A stretch of DNA of 64,000 bases, from positions 2,110,001 to 2,174,000 of the forward strand of contig NZ_CP097322.1 of NCBI RefSeq assembly GCF_023515955.1, in the 5' to 3' direction. Shown here one piece after another: positions 18,281 through 25,950 of this stretch. A program made the translations under genes and the position numbers. Below the pieces are notes generated by a model, which saw only the letters and a list, made by a program, of their open reading frames with translations, had not been told where the DNA came from and did no database searches. Origin of the DNA: Streptomyces sp. RerS4 (lineage in GTDB: Bacteria; Actinomycetota; Actinomycetes; Streptomycetales; Streptomycetaceae). Position 1 is the stretch's first letter, and every line of letters starts with the position of its first letter.

Positions 18281-19141
18281 GTGATACGCAATCCCGTGGG
18301 CGGGCACGTGCCCGTCGCCGGTGGGCTGGCTTCGGTCGGCCTCTCCTACGCCCGTGAGATGGGCGCCGAGGCCGTCCAGGTCTTCGTCGCGAACCCGCGC
18401 GGCTGGGCCACCCCCACCGGGAACCCGGCGCAGGACGAGCTGTTCCGCGCCGGCTGCGCCGAGGCGTCGATCCCGGCGTACGTGCACGCGCCGTACCTGA
18501 TCAACTTCGGCTCGCACACCGAGGCGACGGTGGAGAAGTCGGTGGAGTCCCTGCGCCACTCGCTGCGCCGGGGCCGCGAGATCGGCGCCCTCGGGGTGGT
18601 CGTGCACACCGGCTCGGCGACTGGAGGCCGGCCGCGCGAGGCGGCGTACGCGCAGGTCAGGGAGCACTTGCTGCCGCTGCTGGACGAGTTGACGCACGAC
18701 GACGACCCGTTCCTGCTGCTGGAATCCACCGCCGGCCAGGGCTCCTCGCTCTGCTCGCGGACCTGGGACTTCGGCCCGTACTTCGAGGCCCTCGACCACC
18801 ATCCGAAGCTGGGCGTCTGCCTGGACACCTGCCACATCTTCGCGGCCGGCCACGACCTCGCGGAGCCGGGCGGCGCGAAGCAGACCCTCGACCTGCTGGT
18901 GGAGGCGGTCGGCGCGGGCCGGCTGAAGCTGATCCACGCCAACGACTCCAAGGAGGGCGTCGGCGCGCACAAGGACCGGCACGCCAACATCGGGCAGGGC
19001 CACATCGGGCGGGACGCCTTCGCCGAACTGTTCTCGCACGCCGAGATGGACGGCGTTCCGCTGATCATCGAGACGCCGGGCGGCAAGGAAGGGCACGCCG
19101 CGGACGTGGCCCTGCTGAAGGAGCTGCGCGACTCCCACTGA
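18281..19141 (+). CDS. nfo: deoxyribonuclease IV (AP endonuclease, Nfo-like)
   Basis: 286 residues. It cleaves the backbone at abasic sites in base-excision repair. The TIM barrel shows the trinuclear zinc ligands of endonuclease IV in order: HAPYLINFGS, VVHTGSATG, LLLESTAGQGSS, CLDTCHIFAAGHDL, LIHANDSKEGVGAHKDRHANIGQGHIG and IIETPGG. The GTG at 18281 is used; frames further upstream are closed. The N-terminus starts directly at NPVGGHVPVAGG, a few residues shorter than I would expect, perhaps because an insertion replaced the original start region. Upstream lies the IS605-type element. Confidence 0.9.
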   Translation: MIRNPVGGHVPVAGGLASVGLSYAREMGAEAVQVFVANPRGWATPTGNPAQDELFRAGCAEASIPAYVHAPYLINFGSHTEATVEKSVESLRHSLRRGREIGALGVVVHTGSATGGRPREAAYAQVREHLLPLLDELTHDDDPFLLLESTAGQGSSLCSRTWDFGPYFEALDHHPKLGVCLDTCHIFAAGHDLAEPGGAKQTLDLLVEAVGAGRLKLIHANDSKEGVGAHKDRHANIGQGHIGRDAFAELFSHAEMDGVPLIIETPGGKEGHAADVALLKELRDSH

Positions 19142-19165
19142 TCCGGAGATCCCTTCACGCCGCAC

Positions 19166-19378
19166 CGGTGCTCGGCATGGTCATCGGCACCGCGCTCGGC
19201 TGGGGGAACGTCCCGACGATGGCCCTCGCGATCGCCTCGCGTTCTTCTTCGGCCACGCGTTCACCCTGCGCGGGATCCTCGCCGCCGGAGTGGACTTCCG
19301 TTCGGCCGTTCGGGTGGCGTTGGCAGCGGACACCCTTTCGATCGCCGTCATGGAACTGATGATCCGCCGGACAGGCGC
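19166..19378 (+). pseudogene. DUF4396-type membrane protein remnant (frameshifted)
   Basis: About 70 codons of a recognisable protein are split between two frames. GMVIGTALGWGNVPTMALAIA is read in one frame, then after about 19238 FFFGHAFTLRGILAAGVDF and RSAVRVALAADTLSIAVMEL in another. The second part matches the DUF4396 signature ALAADTLSIAVME. There is no start of its own, and the end runs into the convergent sulfite-oxidase-like gene. It looks like a decayed fragment of a copper- or membrane-related gene. Confidence 0.6.
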
Positions 19379-20010
19379 TAAAGCTCCGGGCCGTCCCCCG
19401 GCTCCTCCTGGTAGGAGTAGCGCTGTTCACGCCAGGGGTCGCCGATGTTGTGGTAGCCGCGCTCCTCCCAGAAGCCGCGGCGGTCGGCGGTCATGTACTC
19501 GACGCCGCGGACCCACTTCGGGCCCTTCCAGGCGTACAGGTGCGGCACGACGAGGCGGAGCGGGAAACCGTGTTCGGCCGTCAGTAGTTCGCCACCCATG
19601 TGGGTGGCGAAGAGGGTGCGCTCGGCCGCGAAATCGGCCAGTCGCATGTTGGAGCTGAAGCCGTACTCGGCCCACACCATCACGTGCGTGACCTGCGGAG
19701 CCGGCGGCGCCAGTTCGAGGAGGGTGCGCGCCGGCACCCCACCCCATTCGGCGCCGAGCATGCTGAACTTCGTGACGCAGTGCAGATCGGCGACCACGGT
19801 CTCGAACGGCAGGGCCGCGAACTCCTCGTGGTTCCAGCAGTGCTTCTCACCGTCCGCCGTCGCCCCGAAGACGCGGAACTCCCAGCGCTCCGGCTTGAAC
19901 TTGGGCACGGGACCGTAGTGGGTGACGGGCCAACCCCGCTGCAACCGCTGCCCGGGAGGGAGCTCCAGCTGCTCTGCTCCCGGAGATTCCCGGCTTTCCG
20001 GCTGACCCAT
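19378..20010 (-). CDS. sulfite-oxidase-like molybdopterin oxidoreductase
   Basis: 210 residues. The oxidoreductase molybdopterin-binding domain is clear: ERWEFRVFGATADGEKHCWNHEEFAALP, then DLHCVTKFSMLGAEWGGVP, whose Cys ligates molybdenum. It continues with VMVWAEYGFSSNMRLADF, HGFPLRLVVPHLYAWKGPKWVRGVEYM and the C-terminal RGFWEERGYHNIGDPW. There is no dimerisation domain and no signal peptide, so it is a small cytosolic YedY/SorA-type enzyme. The substrate is unknown. It is transcribed divergently from bfr. Confidence 0.88.
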   Translation of the reverse strand: MGQPESRESPGAEQLELPPGQRLQRGWPVTHYGPVPKFKPERWEFRVFGATADGEKHCWNHEEFAALPFETVVADLHCVTKFSMLGAEWGGVPARTLLELAPPAPQVTHVMVWAEYGFSSNMRLADFAAERTLFATHMGGELLTAEHGFPLRLVVPHLYAWKGPKWVRGVEYMTADRRGFWEERGYHNIGDPWREQRYSYQEEPGDGPEL

Positions 20011-20182
20011 GCCTCCATGGTGACAGACGTCGCGGGGTGGTCATGACCAGGTCGCGGCCCATACGGGCATGTCAGGGCAACTCCCACTAAGGAGGCACTT
20101 ACTGGACGACCCCCGGCGGCGGTGCAAAGATGCGCGCACCTGCCCAGTCACTAGCTGACATTGCTTGGAAGGAGCCTCTGCG

Positions 20183-20662
20183 ATGCAGGGCGACCCCGAG
20201 GTCCTTGAGTTTCTGAACGAGCAGCTGACCGGCGAGCTCACCGCCATCAACCAGTACTGGCTGCACTACCGCATCCAGGACAACAAGGGTTGGACGAAGC
20301 TCGCCCACTACACCCGTGCCGAGTCCATCGACGAGATGAAGCACGCGGACAAGATCACCGAGCGCATCCTGATGCTGGACGGCCTGCCGAACTACCAGCG
20401 CCTCTTCCACGTACGCGTCGGCCAGACCCTGACGGAGATGTTCCAGGCCGACCGGCAGGTCGAGGTGGAGGCCATCGACCGGCTCCGGCGGGGCATCGAG
20501 GTCATGCGCGGCAAGGGTGACGTCACCTCGGCACGGCTCTTCGAGGAGATCCTGGAGGACGAGGAGCACCACATCGACTACCTCGACACGCAGCTGGAGC
20601 TCATCGAGAGCATCGGCGAGCCGCTGTACATCGCCCAGCTGCTGGAACAGCCCGAAAGCTGA
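20183..20662 (+). CDS. bfr: bacterioferritin
   Basis: 159 residues, ATG preceded by GGAAGGAG. It stores iron as ferric mineral in a 24-mer with ferroxidase and heme sites. Every diagnostic residue falls at its canonical number: E18, E51, H54, E94, E127 and H130 for the di-iron centre, and M52 for the inter-subunit heme. It is convergent with the Bfd-like ferredoxin gene, its usual electron donor for iron release. Confidence 0.97.
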   Translation: MQGDPEVLEFLNEQLTGELTAINQYWLHYRIQDNKGWTKLAHYTRAESIDEMKHADKITERILMLDGLPNYQRLFHVRVGQTLTEMFQADRQVEVEAIDRLRRGIEVMRGKGDVTSARLFEEILEDEEHHIDYLDTQLELIESIGEPLYIAQLLEQPES

Positions 20663-20688
20663 TCTCGCCGGCTACGGGGCGGACCGCC

Positions 20689-21027
20689 TCAGGCGGCGTC
20701 GACGAGAACGGGCTCCGCGAGAACGGGCTCCGCGAGAACGGGCTCCGCGAGAACCGGCTCGGCCACGAGCGGTTCGGCCACGAGCGGCTTGGCCGGCGCG
20801 GTCTCGGCCGCGAGCACCGCGGCGCCCTTGCCCTGGTCCAGCAGTTCCCGCCGCGGGCAGGCCCCGCGGCCGAGGAGGCCCTGGATGGTGCGCACGCAGG
20901 ATCCGCAGTCGGTTCCGGCCTTGGTGGCCGAGGCTATCTGGCGGGGGGTGCAGGCCCCGGCAGCCGCGTGTTCCTTGACCTGCTGGTCGGTGATCCCGAA
21001 GCAAGAGCAGACGTACACGCGGTTCAC
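20689..21027 (-). CDS. bfd: bacterioferritin-associated [2Fe-2S] ferredoxin with repeat tail
   Basis: 112 residues from a GTG. The Bfd fold has its four cysteines in VYVCSCFGITDQQVKEH and GTDCGSCVRTIQGLL (residues 7, 9, 41 and 44), binding a [2Fe-2S] cluster that reduces bacterioferritin-bound iron. A normal Bfd is about 60-70 residues. Here the last 40 residues are a run of AEPVL-type pentapeptides made by a 15-bp DNA repeat (20704-20793). An iron box lies 38 bp upstream, consistent with induction in iron starvation. Confidence 0.9.
   Translation of the reverse strand: MNRVYVCSCFGITDQQVKEHAAAGACTPRQIASATKAGTDCGSCVRTIQGLLGRGACPRRELLDQGKGAAVLAAETAPAKPLVAEPLVAEPVLAEPVLAEPVLAEPVLVDAA
20704..20793. 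repeat. six 15-bp tandem repeats inside bfd
   Basis: GAGAACGGGCTCCGC occurs three times exactly (20704, 20719, 20734), followed by three diverged copies (20749, 20764, 20779). In the bfd frame each unit encodes an AEPVL/AEPLV-like pentapeptide. The exact copies suggest recent expansion. Confidence 0.9.
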
Positions 21028-21064
21028 CTCCCAAATGCGGAACGGTTCTACAGGGCCACCCCGA

Positions 21065-21083
21065 TTCGGTGAGGCTTACCTAA
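21065..21083 (-). promoter_or_regulatory. iron box (DmdR1/IdeR type) upstream of bfd
   Basis: TTCGGTGAGGCTTACCTAA matches the IdeR/DtxR/DmdR1 consensus TTAGGTTAGGCTAACCTAA at 15 of 19 positions when read on the minus strand. It lies 38 bp before the bfd GTG. A weaker site (about 12/19), beginning TTAGGGTGGCCTAA, follows at 21096-21114. With iron, DmdR1 would repress bfd. Confidence 0.8.
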
Positions 21084-21122
21084 CCGTACCCAAAGTTAGG
21101 GTGGCCTAAAAGACCCGGGTAT

Positions 21123-21163
21123 GACGATGGGGCGCGGATCACATCGATCCGCGCCCCATCGTC
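21123..21163 (-). terminator. terminator of the DAHP synthase gene
   Basis: A perfect 18-bp stem (GACGATGGGGCGCGGATC and its complement) with a 5-nt loop, 26 bp after the aroH stop. On the minus strand it is followed, after a GGGTC spacer, by a short T run. It separates aroH from bfd. Confidence 0.88.
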
Positions 21164-21188
21164 GTAGGAAAGCACCTACTGATCGCTC

Positions 21189-22544
21189 CTACTGGTCCCG
21201 GTACATCTCGGCGACCAGGAACGCCAGGTCCAGGGACTGGCTGCGGTTCAGGCGCGGGTCACAGGCCGTCTCGTAGCGCTGGTGCAGGTCGTCGACGAAG
21301 ATCTCGTCGCCGCCGCCCACGCACTCGGTGACGTCGTCACCGGTGAGCTCGACGTGGATGCCGCCCGGGTGGGTGCCCAGCGCCTTGTGGACCTCGAAGA
21401 AGCCCTTGACCTCGTCGAGCACGTCGTCGAAACGACGCGTCTTGTGGCCGGAAGCCGCCTCGAAGGTGTTGCCGTGCATCGGGTCGGTGACCCAGGCGAC
21501 GGTCGCACCGGACGCGGTGACCTTCTCGACCAGCTCGGGGAGCTTGTCGCGGACCTTGTCGGCGCCCATGCGGACGACGAAGGTCAGCCGGCCCGGCTCG
21601 CGCTCGGGGTCGAGGCGGTCGATGTACGTCAGCGCCTCGTCCACCGTGGTGGTGGGGCCGAGCTTGATGCCGATCGGGTTGGCGATCTGCGAGCAGAACT
21701 CGATGTGCGCGTGGTCCAGCTGGCGGGTGCGCTCACCGATCCAGACGAAGTGCCCGGAGGTGTCGTACAGCTTGCCGGTGCGCGAGTCGGTGCGGGTCAG
21801 CGCGCTCTCGTAGTCGAGCAGCAGCGCCTCGTGGGAGGCGTAGAACTCCACCGCCTTGAACTCGGCCGGGTCGGTGCCGCAGGCCTTCATGAAGTTCAGG
21901 GCGTTGTCGATCTCCCGCGCGAGCTGCTCGTAGCGCTGCCCGGACGGGGAGGACTTCACGAAGTCCTGGTTCCAGGCGTGCACCTGGCGCAGGTCGGCGT
22001 AGCCACCGGTGGTGAAGGCGCGCACCAGGTTGAGCGTGGAGGCGGAGGCGTTGTACATCCGCTTCAGGCGCTCGGGGTCCGGGACGCGGGCCTCCTCGGT
22101 GAAGGCGAAGCCGTTCACCGAGTCGCCGCGGTAGGTCGGCAGGGTGACGCCGTCGCGGGTCTCGGTGTCCTTGGAGCGCGGCTTCGAGTACTGGCCGGCG
22201 ATGCGCCCGACCTTCACGACGGGCACGGAGGCCGCGTACGTGAGGACGGCGCTCATCTGGAGCAGCGTCTTCAGCTTGGCGCGGATGTGGTCGGCGGACA
22301 CGGCGTCGAAGGCCTCGGCGCAGTCGCCACCCTGGAGCAGGAACGCCTCGCCCTTGGCGACGGCTCCCAGACGGGCGCGCAGCTGATCGCACTCACCCGC
22401 GAAAACGAGGGGAGGATACGACTCGAGGTCCGCGACGACAGCGCGCAGTGCCTCGGCATCGGGGTACGAAGGCTGCTGCGCCGCGGGAAGGTCTCGCCAG
22501 GTCGCCTGGTGGGCGGGGGCTTGGGATTCAGCGTTCACGGTCAC
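21189..22544 (-). CDS. aroH: 3-deoxy-7-phosphoheptulonate synthase, class II
   Basis: 451 residues. It condenses phosphoenolpyruvate and erythrose 4-phosphate in the first shikimate step. Class II (plant-type) features are FLLQGGDCAEAF, KVGRIAGQYSKPRS, GFVWIGERTR-like HFVWIGERTRQLDHAHIEFC, NPIGIKLGP, WVTDPMHGNT and GGIHVELTGDDVTECVGG. The GTG at 22544 (TVNAESQ) is chosen because homologues begin so; the frame stays open far upstream but that part is antisense to trpE. It is transcribed divergently from the trp leader, so aromatic control genes share this region. Confidence 0.93.
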   Translation of the reverse strand: MTVNAESQAPAHQATWRDLPAAQQPSYPDAEALRAVVADLESYPPLVFAGECDQLRARLGAVAKGEAFLLQGGDCAEAFDAVSADHIRAKLKTLLQMSAVLTYAASVPVVKVGRIAGQYSKPRSKDTETRDGVTLPTYRGDSVNGFAFTEEARVPDPERLKRMYNASASTLNLVRAFTTGGYADLRQVHAWNQDFVKSSPSGQRYEQLAREIDNALNFMKACGTDPAEFKAVEFYASHEALLLDYESALTRTDSRTGKLYDTSGHFVWIGERTRQLDHAHIEFCSQIANPIGIKLGPTTTVDEALTYIDRLDPEREPGRLTFVVRMGADKVRDKLPELVEKVTASGATVAWVTDPMHGNTFEAASGHKTRRFDDVLDEVKGFFEVHKALGTHPGGIHVELTGDDVTECVGGGDEIFVDDLHQRYETACDPRLNRSQSLDLAFLVAEMYRDQ

Positions 22545-22679
22545 CTCGTACACATTACGGCGTCTCACGTCCCGTCCGGCCCGACGCCCACCTGGTGAGA
22601 CGGCGTGCCTCGAAGGCCGCAGGGCCCGAAGAGAACGGAATCCATGGTTCACACGCCCGTATAGAACGGATGCAGCGGG

Positions 22680-22709
22680 GTCGCGTCCGCTTGGGCTAGG
22701 GTGCCTCGC
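22680..22709 (+). promoter_or_regulatory. promoter of the trp leader, apparently giving a leaderless transcript
   Basis: TAGGGT at 22697-22702 is a good -10 element. Transcription starting about 7 nt downstream would begin at or beside the leader-peptide ATG (22710). There is no ribosome site before that ATG. I do not see a strong -35. The leaderless start is inferred. Confidence 0.5.
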
Positions 22710-22781
22710 ATGTACGCACACTCCGACCAGAACTGGTGGTGGTCCGCTCCCGGCGGCCCACACCTCGTGCGTACCCACTGA
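22710..22781 (+). CDS. trpL: trp leader peptide
   Basis: 23 codons, too short for routine gene finders: starts MYAHSDQN, then three consecutive Trp codons (TGG TGG TGG at 22734-22742), and ends HLVRTH-TGA. A terminator hairpin follows 12 bp later, and then the TrpEG gene. This is the classic attenuation layout: ribosome stalling at the Trp codons during Trp shortage prevents the terminator. A trp attenuator with three Trp codons has been described before an anthranilate synthase gene in Streptomyces venezuelae. Confidence 0.92.
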   Translation: MYAHSDQNWWWSAPGGPHLVRTH

Positions 22782-22793
22782 CACGAGCGAAGC

Positions 22794-22819
22794 GAAGGCC
22801 GCCCCGAGGGGCGGCCTTC
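22794..22819 (+). terminator. trp attenuator hairpin
   Basis: GAAGGCCGCCCC and GGGGCGGCCTTC form a 12-bp stem with a minimal GA turn (in practice an 11-bp stem with a CGAG tetraloop). It lies 12 bp after the leader-peptide stop and 85 bp before the TrpEG ATG. The following CGTGTTCC is only weakly T-rich, as is common in Streptomyces. Confidence 0.9.
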
Positions 22820-22904
22820 CGTGTTCCAGGACACGGGCACCGGGCGCCCCTCCCGCCGACACCGAGCCGGACCCACCGGCCGACCGGAAGGACCCGTCCA
22901 CACC

Positions 22905-24791
22905 ATGCCCGACACCCACGACCTCAGCCGGCTGCTCGACGACTCCTGCCCGCCCTTCGCGCTGCTGCGCCGGCGCACCCCGGGCCGCGACCACGACACC
23001 GTCGAGGTGCTCGTCGGCCCCGTCCACGCGGCCGAGCGGCTCGCCGACTTGCCCGTCCGGGAGCTGCCCACCCTCGCGCTGGTCCCGTTCCGGCAGATCC
23101 GCGAGCGCGGCTTCGACGTCCGCGACGACGGCACCCCGCTCAGCGTCCTGGCCGCCGAGGAGGCCTGGGAGCTGCCGCTGGACGCCGCCCTGGCCGCGCT
23201 GCCCGACCACGAGGTCCGCGTCGACGGCGGCGGCTTCGACGTCTCCGACGAGGAGTACGCGGCCACCGTCGAGCGGGTGATCCGCGAGGAGATCGGCCGG
23301 GGCGAGGGCGCGAACTTCGTCATCCGGCGCACCTACGAGGGCCGCGTCGACGGCTTCGGCCGGGCCGACGCCCTGGCCCTGTTCCGGCGGCTGCTGCTGG
23401 GCGAGCGGGGCGCGTACTGGACGTACGTCGTCCACACGGGCGACCGGACGCTGGTCGGGGCCAGCCCCGAGGTGCACGTGCGCATGGCGGGCGGCACCGT
23501 CGTGATGAACCCGATCAGCGGCACGTACCGCTACCCCGCCGAAGGCCCCACGCCCGAATCGCTCCTGGCCTTCCTCGGCGACCGCAAGGAGACCGAGGAG
23601 CTGTCGATGGTGGTCGACGAGGAGCTCAAGATGATGTGCACGGTCGGCGACATGGGCGGGGTGGTCGTCGGACCCCGCCTGAAGGAGATGTCCCACCTCG
23701 CGCACACCGAGTACGAGCTGCGCGGACGCTCGTCCCTGGACGTCCGCGAGGTGCTGCGGGAGACCATGTTCGCGGCGACGGTCACCGGCTCCCCCGTGCA
23801 GAACGCCTGCCGGGTGATCGAGCGCTACGAGAGCGGCGGCCGCGCCTACTACGCGGGCGCGCTGGCCCTCCTCGGCCTGGACGCCACCGGCGGCCAGACC
23901 CTGGACTCCCCCATCCTGATCCGCACCGCCGACATCGCCTCCGACGGCGCCCTGCGCGTGGCCGTCGGCGCCACCCTGGTCCGCCACTCCGACCCACTGG
24001 GCGAGGTGGCCGAGACCCACGCCAAGGCCGCCGGGGTACTGGCCGCCCTGGGCGTACGGGAGGCCGCGCCCCGGCCGGCCTTCGAGGGGGCCCGGCTGAC
24101 GGACGACCCCCGGGTGCGGGCGGCCCTGGACGCGCGGCGCGGGGACCTGGCCCCGTTCTGGCTGCGGATGCAGGAGCGCCCGGAGCAGATCACGGGGCAC
24201 GCCCTGGTGGTGGACGGCGAGGACACCTTCACCGCGATGCTGGCCCACGTCCTGCGGGTGACCGGGCTGGACGTGACCGTCCTGCGCTACGACGACCCCG
24301 GGCTGCGGGCGACCGCCCTGGCCTGGGAGGGCCCGATCGTGCTCGGCCCCGGGCCGGGCAACCCGGCCGAGGCCGACGACCCGAAGATGCGGATGCTGCG
24401 CGCGCTGGCCGGGGAGCTGCTGGCCTCGCACCGGGGCGGGATCCTCGGCGTCTGCCTGGGTCACGAGCTGCTCGCGGCGGAGCTGGGGCTGCCGCTGATC
24501 CGCAAGGCGGAGCCGGCGCAGGGGGCGCAGACCCGGATCGACCTGTTCGGGGTCGAGGAGGTGGTCGGCTTCTACAACACCTACACCGCGCACTGCTCCG
24601 ACGAGTTGGCGCTGCGGCTGGCCGGGGAGGGCGTGGAGGTCGCCCGGGACCTGGCCACCGGCGAGGTGCACGCCCTGCGGTCGGGCGCGGCGAACATCGC
24701 GGGGGTGCAGTTCCACCCGGAGTCGGTGCTCACCCTGCGCGGGGTGGAGCTGGTGCGGGACCTGCTGAGCGGGGTGACGGCCCCGGCGTAG
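22905..24791 (+). CDS. trpE: fused anthranilate synthase TrpEG (PhzE-like architecture)
   Basis: 628 residues; ATG chosen because GGAAGGA lies upstream. It converts chorismate and glutamine to anthranilate. The N-terminal chorismate-using domain (to about residue 420) has VVMNPISGTYRYP, ELSMVVDEELKMMC, VTGSPVQNACRVIERYE and YYAGALALLG. The C-terminal glutamine amidotransferase has GPGPGNPAEADDPKM, the nucleophile in GVCLGHELLAAELG and the His-Glu pair in VQFHPESVLTL. It is controlled by the trpL attenuator. Fused TrpEG is normal in several Streptomyces. Without phenazine genes nearby, a role in tryptophan supply is preferred. Confidence 0.93.
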   Translation: MPDTHDLSRLLDDSCPPFALLRRRTPGRDHDTVEVLVGPVHAAERLADLPVRELPTLALVPFRQIRERGFDVRDDGTPLSVLAAEEAWELPLDAALAALPDHEVRVDGGGFDVSDEEYAATVERVIREEIGRGEGANFVIRRTYEGRVDGFGRADALALFRRLLLGERGAYWTYVVHTGDRTLVGASPEVHVRMAGGTVVMNPISGTYRYPAEGPTPESLLAFLGDRKETEELSMVVDEELKMMCTVGDMGGVVVGPRLKEMSHLAHTEYELRGRSSLDVREVLRETMFAATVTGSPVQNACRVIERYESGGRAYYAGALALLGLDATGGQTLDSPILIRTADIASDGALRVAVGATLVRHSDPLGEVAETHAKAAGVLAALGVREAAPRPAFEGARLTDDPRVRAALDARRGDLAPFWLRMQERPEQITGHALVVDGEDTFTAMLAHVLRVTGLDVTVLRYDDPGLRATALAWEGPIVLGPGPGNPAEADDPKMRMLRALAGELLASHRGGILGVCLGHELLAAELGLPLIRKAEPAQGAQTRIDLFGVEEVVGFYNTYTAHCSDELALRLAGEGVEVARDLATGEVHALRSGAANIAGVQFHPESVLTLRGVELVRDLLSGVTAPA

Positions 24792-24824
24792 GTCCCGTCG
24801 TCCGCGGGGTGTCGTCACCGTCCC

Positions 24825-25817
24825 TCAGGAGGGGACCAGGGTGTTCTCGGAGCGGCGGCCGGCGAGGTAGTCGGCCACGTTGCGGACGGTGGCCTCGATG
24901 ATCTGGCCGACGGCGTCGGCCGTGTAGTAGGCCTGGTGGCTGGTCACCAGCACGTGCGGGAAGGTGACCAGCCGGGCCAGGGTGTCGTCCTCGACCGGCT
25001 CCAGGGACTTGTCGAGGAAGAAGACCCCGGCCTCGGCCTCGTAGACGTCCAGGCCGACGCCCGTGAAGCGGCCCGCCCGCAGTTCGGCGACGAGGGCCTC
25101 GGTGTCGATGAGTCCGCCGCGGCTGGAGTTGACGAGGATCACGTCGTCGCGCATGGCCTTCAGGGCGGTCGCGTCGACGATGTGCCGGGTGGCCTCCAGC
25201 AGGGGGACGTGCAGGCTGATGAGGTCCGCCCGCGCGAACAGCTCCTCCTTGTCCACGTACTTCATGCCCAGCTCCAGGCAGGCCGGGTTCCGGGCGATGT
25301 CCCAGCCGAGCAGGTCCATCCCGAAGCCGCGGGCGATGCGGGCGAAGGCCTCGCCGATCTTGCCGGTGCCGAGGACGCCCGCCGTGCGGCCGTGGAAGTC
25401 ACGTCCCATCAGCCCGTTCAGTCGGAAATCGAAGTCTCGGGTCCGGTTGGAGGCGCGGGTGATCTTGCGGTTGACGGCCATCGCGAGGGTCCAGGCGAAC
25501 TCGGCCACCGAGTGGGGGGAGTAGTACGAGACGCGGCCGACCGTCATGCCGAGGCGGCGGGCCACGTCGAGGTCGATGTTGTTGAAGCCGGTGGAGCGCT
25601 GGGTGATCATTTTGGTCCCGCCGGCCGCGAGGGTGTTCAGGACCCGGCCGCTCAGGTCGGCGTTGACGCTGGAGGAGACGATCTCGTAGCCGGCGGCGAT
25701 CGGCGCGGTGTCCTCGTCCAGGAACACGTCGAGGCAGCGGACCTCGTGCTGCCCGGCGAAGGCGCGCTCCAGGAGCGGCTTCTCGTCGGCGGTCACTCCG
25801 AAGGCCAGGATCTCCAC
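24825..25817 (-). CDS. D-isomer-specific 2-hydroxyacid dehydrogenase (D-lactate-dehydrogenase-like)
   Basis: 330 residues; the GTG at 25817 has GGGAGC upstream. The fold is typical: substrate domain with STGFNNIDLDVARRLG, NAD-binding GVLGTGKIGEAFARIARGFGMDLLGWD, and the catalytic Arg in NSSRGGLIDTEALVAELR. The catalytic Glu lies near DVYEAEAGVFFLDKSLEP and the His in SHQAYYTADA. YYSPHSVAEFAWTL and the FFLDKS insert fit fermentative D-lactate dehydrogenases (LdhA). It interconverts pyruvate and D-lactate with NADH. A 25-bp near-perfect palindrome lies 34 bp upstream. It may serve redox balance when oxygen is limiting. Confidence 0.9.
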   Translation of the reverse strand: MEILAFGVTADEKPLLERAFAGQHEVRCLDVFLDEDTAPIAAGYEIVSSSVNADLSGRVLNTLAAGGTKMITQRSTGFNNIDLDVARRLGMTVGRVSYYSPHSVAEFAWTLAMAVNRKITRASNRTRDFDFRLNGLMGRDFHGRTAGVLGTGKIGEAFARIARGFGMDLLGWDIARNPACLELGMKYVDKEELFARADLISLHVPLLEATRHIVDATALKAMRDDVILVNSSRGGLIDTEALVAELRAGRFTGVGLDVYEAEAGVFFLDKSLEPVEDDTLARLVTFPHVLVTSHQAYYTADAVGQIIEATVRNVADYLAGRRSENTLVPS

Positions 25818-25850
25818 GCTTGCTCCCGTACGTCGAGCCGGACGAACCAT

Positions 25851-25875
25851 GGGTCGTTTCGTCACGATACGACCC
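25851..25875. promoter_or_regulatory. palindromic operator candidate upstream of the D-2-hydroxyacid dehydrogenase
   Basis: GGGTCGTTTCGT and ACGATACGACCC form 12-bp arms with one mismatch around a single central base. The site lies 34-58 bp before the GTG, over the expected promoter. It does not match the Rex consensus (TTGTGAANNNNTTCACAA) that I know for redox genes. The regulator is unknown. Confidence 0.6.
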
Positions 25876-25950
25876 ACGGTTCGCGCCCGCCGTGCGGTGC
25901 GGCCCGTGTCAGACGAAGCCGGCCGCCCGGGTCGGGCCGCCCGGGTCGGC

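Noticed and set aside
19290..19658. Separate gene starting MDFRSAVRVALAADTLS
   Set aside because: Its first part is the DUF4396 remnant; the rest is antisense to the sulfite-oxidase-like gene.
20704..20793. 15-bp direct repeats considered as iterons or a CRISPR
   Set aside because: They are contiguous, in frame in bfd, and no replication gene or cas gene is near.
22553..24818. A minus-strand frame continuous with the DAHP synthase gene, giving an apparent protein of more than 1200 residues
   Set aside because: The upstream part is antisense to the clearly real TrpEG gene; homologues of the synthase begin at TVNAESQ.
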